From: Citrobacter youngae ATCC 29220
GTDB taxonomy: Bacteria; Pseudomonadota; Gammaproteobacteria; Enterobacterales; Enterobacteriaceae
NCBI RefSeq assembly: GCF_000155975.1
Contig: NZ_GG730299.1
Location: 2,581,740-2,645,739 of the forward strand
DNA: 64,000 nucleotides
Direction: 5' to 3'
Position numbers and translations under genes: made by a program. The first letter of the stretch is position 1. Every line of letters begins with the position of its first letter. Below the pieces are notes generated by a model that saw only the letters and a program-made list of their open reading frames with translations, ran no database searches and was not told where the DNA came from. Below, piece by piece: positions 9,890-17,272 of the stretch.

Positions 9890-10697
9890 GTGCTACTCCC
9901 GATAATTAATCAGCGTAAACGTCCATTTCGTGAAGAATGAAAAAGGTGAAAGTGCCGACCATAGATTACGCGATGTTACGGCAAAGCCTGGAGGGGTGAA
10001 AGAAATGCTGTTCCTGTTTACTGCCTGGATAACAGACTCTCTCACAATAATTCTGACTTAACTTCTACTGCGTTGCGGACCTTTCACTTTTTTTATCATC
10101 AGTTTTCCTGGATTGTGAACTGATTAACAATTATACGATACATTCAATTGACTTAATATCAAATCCAGCTAAGGATTACGATCAATGAAATCGATTGCAG
10201 AAACGTTATCACAAAAACACTTAACATCATATGCATTTTACATATGCCACACGCCAGGTAGCGAGTAGATAGAGGGTCACAACATACTCTTGTAACTATT
10301 CGATGCTGGCGTATATACACCGGCAACGCCTTTACAGGGTATCACTATGGTAATTCAGACCATTGCTGCAAAATACGTTGTAGCCAGCCGCTCAGTACCA
10401 CTCTTGACGATATTGCTGGCCAAACTTGAACTCTGTCCTATAACCCAGCGCAGTACGACGCTGGGTCCGCCAACGTTCCTCAATGCCTATACCATTCCGG
10501 CCCTGGAAATCAAAGGAAGGCGCGTGGAAGGACGGTCACCGTAGCCTAATTCAGGCTTGTATCCGCTAAGCCTCACTTTTTAATGTGCCGAACTGTCAGC
10601 TGACTGTTCCTGGCATCCCCTTTCCTTTCCCCGCACGGTCATTTGACCGTACCTGGTGCTGCCTGTCACCCGGCGGGATATACAGGCAGAGGACAGC
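9890..10697. other. 808-bp divergent control region between regulator and porin
   Basis: No convincing gene. It holds the operator copy at 10186-10211, an AT-rich stretch around 10085-10150, and short dyads such as ACGGTCA/TGACCGT near 10637-10652. A 65-codon frame at 10347-10544 has no ribosome site and looks accidental. The length suggests a long porin leader or the remains of a lost gene. Confidence 0.6.
10186..10211. promoter_or_regulatory. candidate LacI-family operator upstream of the porin
   Basis: 26-bp partner of the site at 8670-8695. It keeps TGAAA, CGATTGCAGAAACG and the closing TCA at identical spacing. It is about 300 bp before the regulator's start and 490 bp before the porin, so it may control either gene or both. 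Confidence 0.7.
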
Positions 10698-12041
10698 ATG
10701 AAACGAATATTTTTTGGCGGTTTACTGACGCTAATTGCACTGCTAGTGACCGATCTGGCCTATGCCGACAGCCCCCCTTTTTCAGCCACGGGTCAGTACA
10801 TGACCGGTGACTGGGGGGGAACACGCACATCACTCAAAAAACTGGGTTATAACTTCACTCTGGACTATAGCTCAATGATGGCCGCTAACCTTGCCGGCGG
10901 CTACGATAAGGACAAAACTGCCCGCTATAGCGATCAATTTACTTTCGGTGCCGATCTGAATCTGGAAAAAATTCTCGGCATATCAGATGGTGAATTTAAA
11001 ACCAGTTTAATCGATCGTAATGGCCGGGATCTGACTCAGGATCGGCTTCAGGATCCAAGAGCGCCGGTAATGGGGTCTGGGGTACAAAGCAATTATGGTC
11101 GTGGGCAGACATGGCATGTAGAGCAATTTTGGTATCGTCAGTCATGGTGGAAGCATGCTCTTGACATTAAGCTAGGTCTCATGCCGGTTGGGGAAGATTT
11201 CGATAATAATGGCTGTTTCTTCCAAAACCTTTCCCTGTGCGGCGCCCTGGCAGGACATGGTAGCGGTGTCTGGTACAATACGCCCATAGGACAGTGGGGG
11301 ACCAGGCTGAAATACTCAATAATGCCGACACTCTATGCTCAGGTAGGCGCATTTCAATACAACCCTAATTATGCGACGCGCCACGGTAGTTTTGAGCTCG
11401 ATGGTACGGGTCATCAAGGCTATATGTATGTCGCAGAGATAGGATATTTACCTACTTTCGGCCCGGCAGCATTATCCGGTGCCTGGAAGGCAGGCGCCTG
11501 GTACAACACCGCCGACGCTAACGATGTACTGGATGACGATAATGGCGATCCTTATGTGCTGAGCAAAAATGCCCCTTTACAGCATAATGGCCGCTATGGT
11601 GGTTATATTTATCTGCTCCAGCAAGTTACAGGGACAGGTAAAGGAACTCCCCGAGGGCTGAGTCTATTCTGGCACCTGGCAATAAACGATCGGGATACTG
11701 CCACCATGGATTATCAAACCCAACTGGGTGCTGTGTATAAAGGCCCGTTTTCTGGTCGTCCTTTGGACTTTATTGGATTAGGGGTCAGCAAAATGCATGC
11801 TAATAGCCGACTTGCCCATAAGGCTCAATTATTGAACCAGGAAAAGGGAATTAATGATTATGACGATCCAGCATATACGCCTGTACGCCACTCAGAATAC
11901 GTCACCGAATTAAATTACAGTCTCAAACTCACGCCCTGGTTTACGCTACGTCCAAACTTACAATTTTTAGTCCATCCTGGCGGGGTAGAAGAGATTAAAA
12001 ATGCCTGGGTTGTCGGTAGTCAGGTCGCTATCCGGTTCTGA
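10698..12041 (+). CDS. carbohydrate porin, OprB family
   Basis: The chosen ATG has AGAGGA five bases upstream and gives 447 aa. A signal peptide (MKRIFFGG to about AYA, residue 24) is followed by GDWGGTRTSLKKLGYNFTL, typical of OprB porins, which let sugars and sugar acids cross the outer membrane. The body alternates aromatic-rich beta strands and the protein ends in Phe, as needed for outer-membrane insertion. An earlier in-frame ATG at 10656 would spoil the signal peptide. With the MFS and Dcu carriers it completes uptake for this cluster. OprB-type porins are more typical of Pseudomonas than of core enterobacterial genomes, hinting at acquisition. Confidence 0.85.
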   Translation: MKRIFFGGLLTLIALLVTDLAYADSPPFSATGQYMTGDWGGTRTSLKKLGYNFTLDYSSMMAANLAGGYDKDKTARYSDQFTFGADLNLEKILGISDGEFKTSLIDRNGRDLTQDRLQDPRAPVMGSGVQSNYGRGQTWHVEQFWYRQSWWKHALDIKLGLMPVGEDFDNNGCFFQNLSLCGALAGHGSGVWYNTPIGQWGTRLKYSIMPTLYAQVGAFQYNPNYATRHGSFELDGTGHQGYMYVAEIGYLPTFGPAALSGAWKAGAWYNTADANDVLDDDNGDPYVLSKNAPLQHNGRYGGYIYLLQQVTGTGKGTPRGLSLFWHLAINDRDTATMDYQTQLGAVYKGPFSGRPLDFIGLGVSKMHANSRLAHKAQLLNQEKGINDYDDPAYTPVRHSEYVTELNYSLKLTPWFTLRPNLQFLVHPGGVEEIKNAWVVGSQVAIRF

Positions 12042-12107
12042 TAAAGGTGAGTCTCACAGCAGATTCGCCCGGTTGAGGCTGGAATTTAAGTAACCGATTA
12101 GAAAAGC

Positions 12108-12140
12108 ACAATGGCTGGGCGCTCTCTCGCCAGCCATTGT
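12108..12140 (+). terminator. hairpin after the porin
   Basis: Perfect 11-bp arms ACAATGGCTGG and CCAGCCATTGT with an 11-nt loop, 67 bases past the porin stop. There is no U-run, so it may be a stabiliser or Rho-assisted end. Confidence 0.55.
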
Positions 12141-12146
12141 ACTATC

Positions 12147-12175
12147 TGGTGCCCCAGCAGGACTTGAACTAACGG
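12147..12175 (-). pseudogene. tRNA 3'-end-like relic
   Basis: Read on the minus strand the stretch ends in GGGGCACCA and contains TTCAAGTC, the T-loop signature. The T-stem arms do not pair and there is no 5' half, so it is not a working tRNA. It resembles what tRNA-targeting elements leave behind. It could also be chance. Confidence 0.3.
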
Positions 12176-12350
12176 CCAGGCGATGATGAATCCAAACTTT
12201 TACTATTTGCGTTGTTTTTATTCGCTTCCAGGCACAAATTTGTACAATGGGCCACTAACAGCCCGGCAGTCACCATGACGTACCTTAATATTACCCAGGA
12301 TGAAGTAAACCAGACCTACCACGAATTGAACATTTAAGGAGGGCGGGATA

Positions 12351-12563
12351 ATGAAGAAAGTATTACTTTGTGTGCTGGCACTTCTGCCGCTGGCAGCACA
12401 GGCTTGACGTATAACCATGCAACTGACAGAGCAGACCGAGACAGCCAGCGGGACCCTGTGCCTATACAGCAACTCCATCTATAATTTTATGTATCAACCG
12501 AACAGCAAGCATTGCCCATCAGTGAAAACCTTTCCTACAAGTGGACATAAAGAAGCGGATTAA
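12351..12563 (+). pseudogene. small secreted protein gene interrupted by an in-frame TGA
   Basis: AGGAGGGCGGG lies just before the ATG. The first 18 codons encode a clean signal peptide (MKKVLLCVLALLPLAAQA). Codon 19 is TGA at 12405-12407, after which the same frame stays open for 51 codons to a TAA at 12561. Without the stop it would be a 70-residue exported peptide with three cysteines, two of them in the mature part. The stop falls exactly at the expected signal-peptidase site, so only the leader would be made. I do not recognise the family. Confidence 0.55.
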
Positions 12564-12602
12564 AGCTCTTCTGCCCTCAATCCGCATTATTGCACAACTA
12601 CA

Positions 12603-13367
12603 TCAGTCTAAGGTAATTTCGGCAGCTAAGTCTTCCGAGCCCGCATTTGCAATTTTGCTACGCAATGCGGCTACTTGGATTACTGCTGGAATCGTAACCC
12701 TATATGCTGTACCACCAATATCAACAAGGGTCCAAATAGCAGTAATAGCCCACCCAATAGGCCCAGTTAACACCGCCATTGCTCTGGTTAAAATAATATT
12801 TCCACCAAAGCTTAAACCTCTACCGATTAGAGCTTTTAAAATAGCATTAGCTATGATCAAAGTAAGTTTATACGATTTAAAACCACCAGCTTTGAAAATA
12901 ATCTGGAATGCAGAAACGAGTGCCTTAGCTGTAAGCCCATCGAGATTTTTGACACCGATTTCTCGCGCAAACTCTTTTAACTCTTCACTGCTCATCTTTT
13001 CAAATGCATCATTAAGTATTTTTAGCATGAGACACTGTTCTATATTTTCAATAGAGCTTTTATTGTTGTAGTTAACTTTTAACTTATCACATACATCGGT
13101 GAGTACTTCTCTGTATTTGACACCCTTACCACCTCTAAGCATAGTAGCAAAAGTATTTCCTCCAAAACATTGGATTTCACCACCAATTTCGCGCCAATAC
13201 TTACTATGCTGAGGTTTATATTTCTTGTAATTTTCATTGCTGGACAGTTCTTCAGTCCAACGAGTTTCGTAATCCTTATCGTAAATTAAACAATCAACTA
13301 AGCCCTTAAGATCTTCATCAGAGCATTTTGATAAGAATTCAAGATCTTCATCATAGCGATAAGCCAT
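12603..13367 (-). CDS. YaaW-like (DUF3944/UPF0174) protein
   Basis: The 254-aa protein opens with YDEDLEFLSKCSDEDLKGLVD, as in E. coli YaaW and other DUF3944 proteins. The middle has a GGKGVKYREVLTDVC motif. The C-terminal half is glycine- and alanine-rich with one or two hydrophobic helices (AMAVLTGPIGWAITAIWTL). GGAAAT precedes the ATG. Function in the family is unknown; the hydrophobic tail suggests membrane association. It is 13 bp downstream of an XRE regulator gene and forms an operon with it. Both genes are AT-rich compared with the flanks, consistent with horizontal transfer. Confidence 0.7.
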   Translation of the reverse strand: MAYRYDEDLEFLSKCSDEDLKGLVDCLIYDKDYETRWTEELSSNENYKKYKPQHSKYWREIGGEIQCFGGNTFATMLRGGKGVKYREVLTDVCDKLKVNYNNKSSIENIEQCLMLKILNDAFEKMSSEELKEFAREIGVKNLDGLTAKALVSAFQIIFKAGGFKSYKLTLIIANAILKALIGRGLSFGGNIILTRAMAVLTGPIGWAITAIWTLVDIGGTAYRVTIPAVIQVAALRSKIANAGSEDLAAEITLD

Positions 13368-13380
13368 AGCTATTTCCTTT

Positions 13381-13842
13381 TTAACGTTTAAATTTGATAG
13401 GCAACATGTTACTTATACTTGCGTAGATAGATGCATATTTAAGAATGTTATTCTTAGCATTGTCTGCAATGCTTTTATCCACTCCCTCTTTTATCGCCTT
13501 TTGCAAACCAGAATCTACTTTACTATTGGCTAACGCAGAAAATCCTCGTGCTTCTATAAGGCCATCATTTTCGACCTGAGAATATGAAACCGCCCAGCCA
13601 TTTTGGATTAAATCTTTTGCTGTTTTTTGCGATATCGTTAATATTTTTTGAGCATCGATATCGACTAACTTGCAAAATTTCATCAAATTTTCAACCGAAA
13701 GGGTTGATTTTCCATTTTCAACTTTTCCCCATCCGGCACTTGTCATTCCAAGTTTCTCAGCAATTTCAGCCTGAGTCACTCCTTTCTCTTCGCGTATATC
13801 CCGCATATGAAAGGCTAGTATTGTTAAAAAGGATGTTTTCAT
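13381..13842 (-). CDS. XRE-family regulator paired with the YaaW-like gene
   Basis: The 153-aa protein has an N-terminal Cro/CI-type helix-turn-helix (GVTQAEIAEKLGMTSAGWGK, about residues 21-40) and a C-terminal half of unknown fold. GGAGG precedes the ATG. A good sigma-70 promoter (TTGCAG-16-TATCAT) lies 19 bp upstream, and a perfect TGTTGG-5-CCAACA dyad lies further up at 13929-13945, a possible operator. Two-gene layout (regulator then small membrane-type protein) is common in defence or toxin-antitoxin cassettes, but nothing here proves that role. Confidence 0.8.
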   Translation of the reverse strand: MKTSFLTILAFHMRDIREEKGVTQAEIAEKLGMTSAGWGKVENGKSTLSVENLMKFCKLVDIDAQKILTISQKTAKDLIQNGWAVSYSQVENDGLIEARGFSALANSKVDSGLQKAIKEGVDKSIADNAKNNILKYASIYASISNMLPIKFKR

Positions 13843-13860
13843 AGTGCCTCCATGTCCTTA

Positions 13861-13888
13861 ATGATACTCATAGTTTTATAAACTGCAA
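13861..13888 (-). promoter_or_regulatory. promoter of the XRE/YaaW-like pair
   Basis: On the minus strand, TTGCAG (13888-13883), a 16-bp spacer, then TATCAT (13866-13861), just ahead of the XRE ribosome site. Confidence 0.5.
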
Positions 13889-14546
13889 GTTTCATGAGAG
13901 ATTTGCATAAAAAAAGCCTAATGCGCCGTGTTGGGCATACCAACATCAAGCGCCGTAGGCGTATCATCAGGGGGTTTGTCACTTAACCGCTCTCTTATCG
14001 AGTACCGATCATTTATGGCTCGGTGAACACCACGGCAGAGCCAGCCCCTTTCCCGGACTGGTTAGGCTTCCCAACATTTGCTCGTTTATCCGTAGCGTGT
14101 CATCACGACAGGCTTTTACGGGACACCGCGCTAAGTGTGGAACGGTTAAAAGTGTTGGGATTGATTAGAGACGTTGTCAACGTCATCAGCTTCGAATTGA
14201 TAGCGGTTCGAGTGGCCTGTTCACGCGTTGTACCTGTTCGAGCTTTACAACTACAGGCCGCCACGTTCTAACATCACTGAATAGCCACTCCACTGCTAAC
14301 CATAGTGGCAACTGTTGGTCATAAATCACTTAAAAAAGATCGTAGCTTGAGAACAAGTCGCTCTTCAACTGATTGTTTTTATTGGGATTAATCTGTTGTA
14401 TTGGGGATAAGAGGAACAATACCTGACCAAAAATCATCATGATTTAAAAGGATTTTTATTTTTTCGATTTTCACACATACCCCCAAAAGTACCCCCATAT
14501 TATTTTTCGTCTCAATTTTGGGGGGCGCGCTTACCAGGTAGCACTG
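13889..14546. other. 658-bp non-coding junction between decayed DNA and the P4-like element
   Basis: It contains the TGTTGG/CCAACA dyad (13929-13945) and the integrase relic at 14474-14497. I see no convincing gene. An 82-codon frame at 14023-14271 has no ribosome site and no family features. No clean copy of the thrW 3' end is visible, so the left boundary of the element remains open. Confidence 0.5.
14474..14497 (-). pseudogene. relic of a P4-type integrase 5' end
   Basis: This 24-bp stretch matches 22 of 24 bases of 25944-25967, the segment at the 5' edge of the live integrase gene. On the minus strand it begins an ATG frame of 36 codons that ends without integrase homology. A lost or truncated second integrase is the simplest explanation, pointing to successive insertions at thrW. 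Confidence 0.45.
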
Positions 14547-14735
14547 TTAACGCCGTGGTGATGGTTTGCGCCAGTGGTACTCTTGCGCGGTCATACGTTG
14601 ACGATGACGCTCTTTTGCTGCGAGCGTACCGGCGACTCTACACCGCAATTCAAGCTTGTCAGCAGCATTTAGCGTAACCCCCTGTTGTGTTGCCATCTCG
14701 GCTATAGCCGACTCGATCACTTCTGGTTTCAGCAT
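14547..14735 (-). CDS. small hypothetical protein at the left end of the element
   Basis: The chosen ATG gives about 62 aa beginning MLKPEVIESAIAEMATQQG, mostly helical and rich in charged residues; the last third is very basic. ATGs at 14744 and 14795 are alternatives and none has a strong ribosome site. It is not a recognised family. Its coding character (regular amphipathic helices) makes it more likely real than a chance frame. Confidence 0.45.
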   Translation of the reverse strand: MLKPEVIESAIAEMATQQGVTLNAADKLELRCRVAGTLAAKERHRQRMTAQEYHWRKPSPRR

Positions 14736-14984
14736 TGGAATCATCCATCTAATGTTGACATTTGCATACATTGACGCTCGACGGTTTCGCCTCAAATAGC
14801 TCTACTCCGCTTGCGTAAATATTGTTTGTCTCTGTGACGTGTCACAAAATATTTTGGACATTTCTCAATAAAGATTTAGCGCTAACCCGCTTCTCAACTG
14901 GGTTTAGCGCAGATTGACTATCTCAATTCGTCCTAGACTGTCCAATATTTTTATCTGATCGTACACTGGAGGCAAAAGGGGGAA

Positions 14985-15326
14985 ATGATGCGCATATTCA
15001 CTACGTCAGCACTTATGTTAATTGCCGCCATCCAACCAGTACTCGCCGCCAACTACTGCCGGGCTGACATCTTCATGGGTAGAGCATCGTTCTGTGAGGG
15101 GGAAGCTGAAGTTAAAAACTTCCCGGTTCGCCAGGATAGCGGCGAATATCACGATTGCGATATTTTCATGGGCAACGTCAGCAATTGCCGTGGCTCCAGT
15201 AACAGGAAGCTGTGGCCGGTAAGGCAACCAGATGGCACCTATGAAAACTGCAATATATTCATGGGTAAGGCGCGTTTCTGTCAGGGGGAATCTGATGTTA
15301 AGGCATTCCCCATTGAACGTAATTAA
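14985..15326 (+). CDS. secreted protein with three CxIFMG repeats
   Basis: A 113-aa protein with a signal peptide (cleavage probably after VLA, residue 21). The rest is three tandem repeats of about 31 residues. Each repeat has a Cys, then IFMG, a second Cys, Gly, and a Lys-x-x-Pro-Val/Ile ending; PVR-QxxGxY closes repeats 1 and 2. Cys pairs are 25/37, 58/68 and 89/99, so three disulfide-closed modules are likely in the periplasm or outside. AGGGGGAA lies before the ATG; an ATG one codon later is possible. It is the only plus-strand gene in the element and so is probably cargo with its own promoter. I do not recognise the family. Confidence 0.7.
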   Translation: MMRIFTTSALMLIAAIQPVLAANYCRADIFMGRASFCEGEAEVKNFPVRQDSGEYHDCDIFMGNVSNCRGSSNRKLWPVRQPDGTYENCNIFMGKARFCQGESDVKAFPIERN

Positions 15327-15341
15327 TTCAATGGGTAGCTA

Positions 15342-15914
15342 TCACTCGCTCTCCAGATCCTCAAGAGAGCAACAAATATGCTGTGTTGAAACAAAATAGC
15401 TCAGCATGCTGCTTACCTTGTTTGGCGCGACGTAATTATAATGCTCGACCATCTTTGCTAACGCGATAATCTCCCACCAGTAATGCTTAACTAGCTTTAG
15501 CGAAATTAAATAAGCCCGGCTATAGAGCTTATCACAATCATCTCCTGTTGCGCCTTGGTTCCTGTATTGCTCAAGCACTTTCCGAATATCGCTGGCGTCT
15601 CCTTTCCCTCCATTTTCCAGTAGTTTTTCAGGTGGTTCGCCTGAGTAAAGGTGTTGTGCCATTACGCCAGAAAAAGAGACGACCATCTGCGCCAGTTCAT
15701 CTTTTCTGGCGGGGAGATGTGAGCATACCGCCCGGCAATCATCGACCTCTTTGCCGTTAGCCAGTCGAGCAATACGAAACTCATCAGCAATAGATATCTC
15801 AATTTGCCTGGCACCCGTAAACCACGCAGCCATCGCGTGACCGGCTTCATGGATCGCGATATTTCTGTCCCACATAGGGCTTTCGCTGAATTCAACAATT
15901 ACGCCATCACTCAC
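15342..15914 (-). CDS. solitary FtsH-like (M41) zinc peptidase domain
   Basis: This 190-aa protein starts at a GTG with GGAG ten bases upstream. It carries the metalloprotease motif HEAGH at residues 22-26, then VSFSGVMAQHLYSG (79-92), and GKGDASDI (103-110). In FtsH the M41 domain has the same order: HEAGH, a GGRAAEE helix, and an Asp in GASNDI as third zinc ligand; Asp109 fits that place. The AAA+ ATPase module and membrane segments of FtsH are absent. It may cut a host or phage protein, or use a partner ATPase. It is the last gene in the leftward run of the element. Confidence 0.7.
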   Translation of the reverse strand: MSDGVIVEFSESPMWDRNIAIHEAGHAMAAWFTGARQIEISIADEFRIARLANGKEVDDCRAVCSHLPARKDELAQMVVSFSGVMAQHLYSGEPPEKLLENGGKGDASDIRKVLEQYRNQGATGDDCDKLYSRAYLISLKLVKHYWWEIIALAKMVEHYNYVAPNKVSSMLSYFVSTQHICCSLEDLESE

Positions 15915-15977
15915 GCTGCTTACTCTCCGTTAGATCTGTCATTTAGTTAAATTGAACTGCGTTGGGGGGGGTCTCCA

Positions 15978-16157
15978 TCACACACTCCCTTCAACTGCTA
16001 TTGATTCCAGCGCCTTAGCCACCAGCCCACGAGCAATTTGATGGACAGATGGCGCTACGCCAATATCGGAGCGCTGGCGTTCGCGCTCCTGGATCTTGCA
16101 GATTGCGGCGAACTGGTCGCCAGAGAGTAATACCGGCTTAACGTTTGGCTTTTTCAT
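15978..16157 (-). CDS. small hypothetical protein (59 aa)
   Basis: The true frame starts at ATG 16157, inside the last codons of the upstream gene (20-nt overlap), which indicates translational coupling. A longer frame reaching 16265 has no ribosome site. The product is basic at the start (MKKPNVKPVLLSGDQF) and helical after, with HQIARGLVAKALESIA near the end. Family unknown; size and helices would fit a small DNA-binding protein, but this is a guess. Confidence 0.55.
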   Translation of the reverse strand: MKKPNVKPVLLSGDQFAAICKIQERERQRSDIGVAPSVHQIARGLVAKALESIAVEGSV

Positions 16158-16326
16158 CCTGTTCACTCCAGAACTTTGCATTCGCTTCGTTGGCTTTTTC
16201 CAGATTGCGGCATTCATTGTTGAAGTTGTTACGCATACGTAATTGCTCGGCCTGCTCGCGGCCAAAGAGCTTACGCCCGGCGCTTTGCGGATTTCCTGCT
16301 GCTAATTTCTGGTCATAGATAGCCAT
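16138..16326 (-). CDS. small hypothetical charged protein (62 aa)
   Basis: Starting at ATG 16326 places AAGGAG eight bases upstream; an ATG two codons earlier is too close. The product is hydrophilic and helical, with a long charged stretch (RMRNNFNNECRNLEKANEAN). It overlaps the next gene by 20 nt and follows the 187-aa gene by 12 nt, so the genes form one operon. No family recognised. Confidence 0.6.
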   Translation of the reverse strand: MAIYDQKLAAGNPQSAGRKLFGREQAEQLRMRNNFNNECRNLEKANEANAKFWSEQDEKAKR

Positions 16327-16338
16327 ATTCATTGCTCC

Positions 16339-16902
16339 TTACTTTGTGCGGTGCCAGAAGCTGGCATTGTCGGCGTTAATACTGCGGATAGCATCGCCGG
16401 TGGTTAGGATTTTTGGTTCGATGTTATTGGCCTTCATGTAGTCGCCAACCTGCTCCAGAACGTCAATGGCCTGATCCAGCTGGATTTCTGACATCGGGGT
16501 CGGGTGTACAGCGCTGAACGCCTCGGCAGGTGCATAGCGCAGCACATCGAGAGCTACAAGGCGTGGGTCAGTATCAGGCAGGGCATTGTCATACTTTGGG
16601 GCTACCGCGCGAACCAGACGCATAAACTCGGCGTTCATTGCCGTTGGTGCGGTAGAGGTGGGAGAAGCGCCGCTGCCACTACGTGTAATCATGTCACTAT
16701 CGCGGGTATACATGCGGCGCAGGCGGTCGCCGGTTGCAATGCGTGTAGCGCGCTCCTGTTTAAGCGTCGTTGCAAGATTCGCAATAACGAGAGCCACCGG
16801 CAGCGAACAGGTCAGCCTTTCGAACGAATCATCGGAGTAAGTCACCTCGACTGTACCACCAGCGCTGTCACTTTCCAGATTAACATTAGCTATCTGTTTC
16901 AT
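16339..16902 (-). CDS. hypothetical protein, first gene of the left operon
   Basis: A 187-aa soluble protein with no recognised domain. The N-terminus predicts beta strands (TVEVTYSDDSFERLTCSLP), the middle is Ser/Thr-rich (residues about 72-90), and the C-terminus is helical. It is the first gene after the control region at 16903-17080, whose dyads overlap its promoter zone. AAAGGG lies nine bases upstream of the ATG. Confidence 0.65.
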   Translation of the reverse strand: MKQIANVNLESDSAGGTVEVTYSDDSFERLTCSLPVALVIANLATTLKQERATRIATGDRLRRMYTRDSDMITRSGSGASPTSTAPTAMNAEFMRLVRAVAPKYDNALPDTDPRLVALDVLRYAPAEAFSAVHPTPMSEIQLDQAIDVLEQVGDYMKANNIEPKILTTGDAIRSINADNASFWHRTK

Positions 16903-16936
16903 TTTTCAAAACCCTTTCATTGCTTAAATTCTGATC

Positions 16937-16986
16937 ATTGCATAAATTGCAATCACTGTAAATAACATTGCGTATATTGCAATGTT
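16937..16986. promoter_or_regulatory. two operator-like dyads at a divergent promoter
   Basis: Dyad 1 is ATTGC-7-GCAAT (16937-16953). Dyad 2 is AACATTGC-7-GCAATGTT (16964-16986). Both share the ATTGC half-site, so one protein could bind both. Dyad 2 covers the -35 box of a plus-strand promoter, and the pair sits just upstream of the minus-strand gene at 16902. Confidence 0.6.
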
Positions 16987-17004
16987 AATTTCACATGCTA
17001 TGAT
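16977..17004 (+). promoter_or_regulatory. sigma-70 promoter for a short plus-strand RNA
   Basis: TTGCAA (16977-16982), 16-bp spacer, TATGAT (16999-17004). The expected start is near 17011, and an intrinsic terminator follows 36 bases later. Confidence 0.6.
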
Positions 17005-17010
17005 GAACGT

Positions 17011-17080
17011 GTGTCGTACGTTCCGAGACGTTTTCACATGGTTTCCAAAAGCCCACATTTATCGATGTGGGCTTTTTCTT
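17011..17080 (+). ncRNA. candidate 70-nt regulatory RNA
   Basis: The promoter at 16977-17004 and the terminator hairpin at 17047-17080 frame a transcript of about 70 nt with no open frame. A 5' stem GAACG/CGTTC may start it. P4 immunity rests on a similar-sized RNA (CI), and plasmid origins use small antisense RNAs; this one lies beside the origin, so copy-number or immunity control is possible. The 5' end is inferred. Confidence 0.5.
17047..17080 (+). terminator. strong intrinsic terminator
   Basis: Arms AAAAGCCCACAT and ATGTGGGCTTTT with a short loop, followed by TTCTTTCC. The reverse strand also has a short U-run, so it may act both ways. Confidence 0.8.
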
Positions 17081-17105
17081 TCCCTAAATGGGAACATTTC
17101 AAAAT

Positions 17106-17203
17106 TGCGAATCAAAGTGCGAATGGAACTGCGAATTCGCAAAAAGACAACACCTCTCAAAGCAGGCCGGATAAGGCTTAGTGGACAAATTGCGAATGCG
17201 AAT
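17106..17203 (+). repeat. five TGCGAAT repeats
   Basis: Exact copies begin at 17106, 17118, 17130, 17191 and 17197. The first three are spaced exactly 12 bp apart, and the third lies in a perfect 12-bp palindrome TGCGAATTCGCA (17130-17141). Regular phasing suggests protein-binding sites, perhaps a second replication or partition element. Confidence 0.6.
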
Positions 17204-17272
17204 TCACCAGAAACGAAACGCGAATAATCCATAAACGAAACCGATACGCAGGGAGCGAACTTCTCGTATTCA

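Larger units (their letters stand above)
12141..12602. other. decayed intergenic stretch
   Basis: Besides the tRNA-like relic and the interrupted small gene at 12351-12563, an open frame ends at a TAA at 12335-12337, just before the small gene's ribosome site. It has an internal ATG at 12275 that gives only 20 codons. It looks like the 3' tail of a lost gene once coupled to the small secreted protein. Confidence 0.4.

Noticed and set aside
10347..10544. 65-codon plus-strand frame upstream of the porin
   Set aside because: No ribosome site or recognisable family; probably chance or a remnant.
14023..14271. 82-codon plus-strand frame
   Set aside because: No ribosome site, no family features, irregular composition; lies in decayed junction DNA.
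14406..14424. Possible degenerate copy of the thrW 3' end (attL)
   Set aside because: Only about 13 of 19 bases match and the order relative to the integrase relic does not fit a simple insertion.
15978..16265. 95-codon version of the small gene
   Set aside because: The upstream third overlaps the previous gene in another frame; ATG 16157 is coupled and better.
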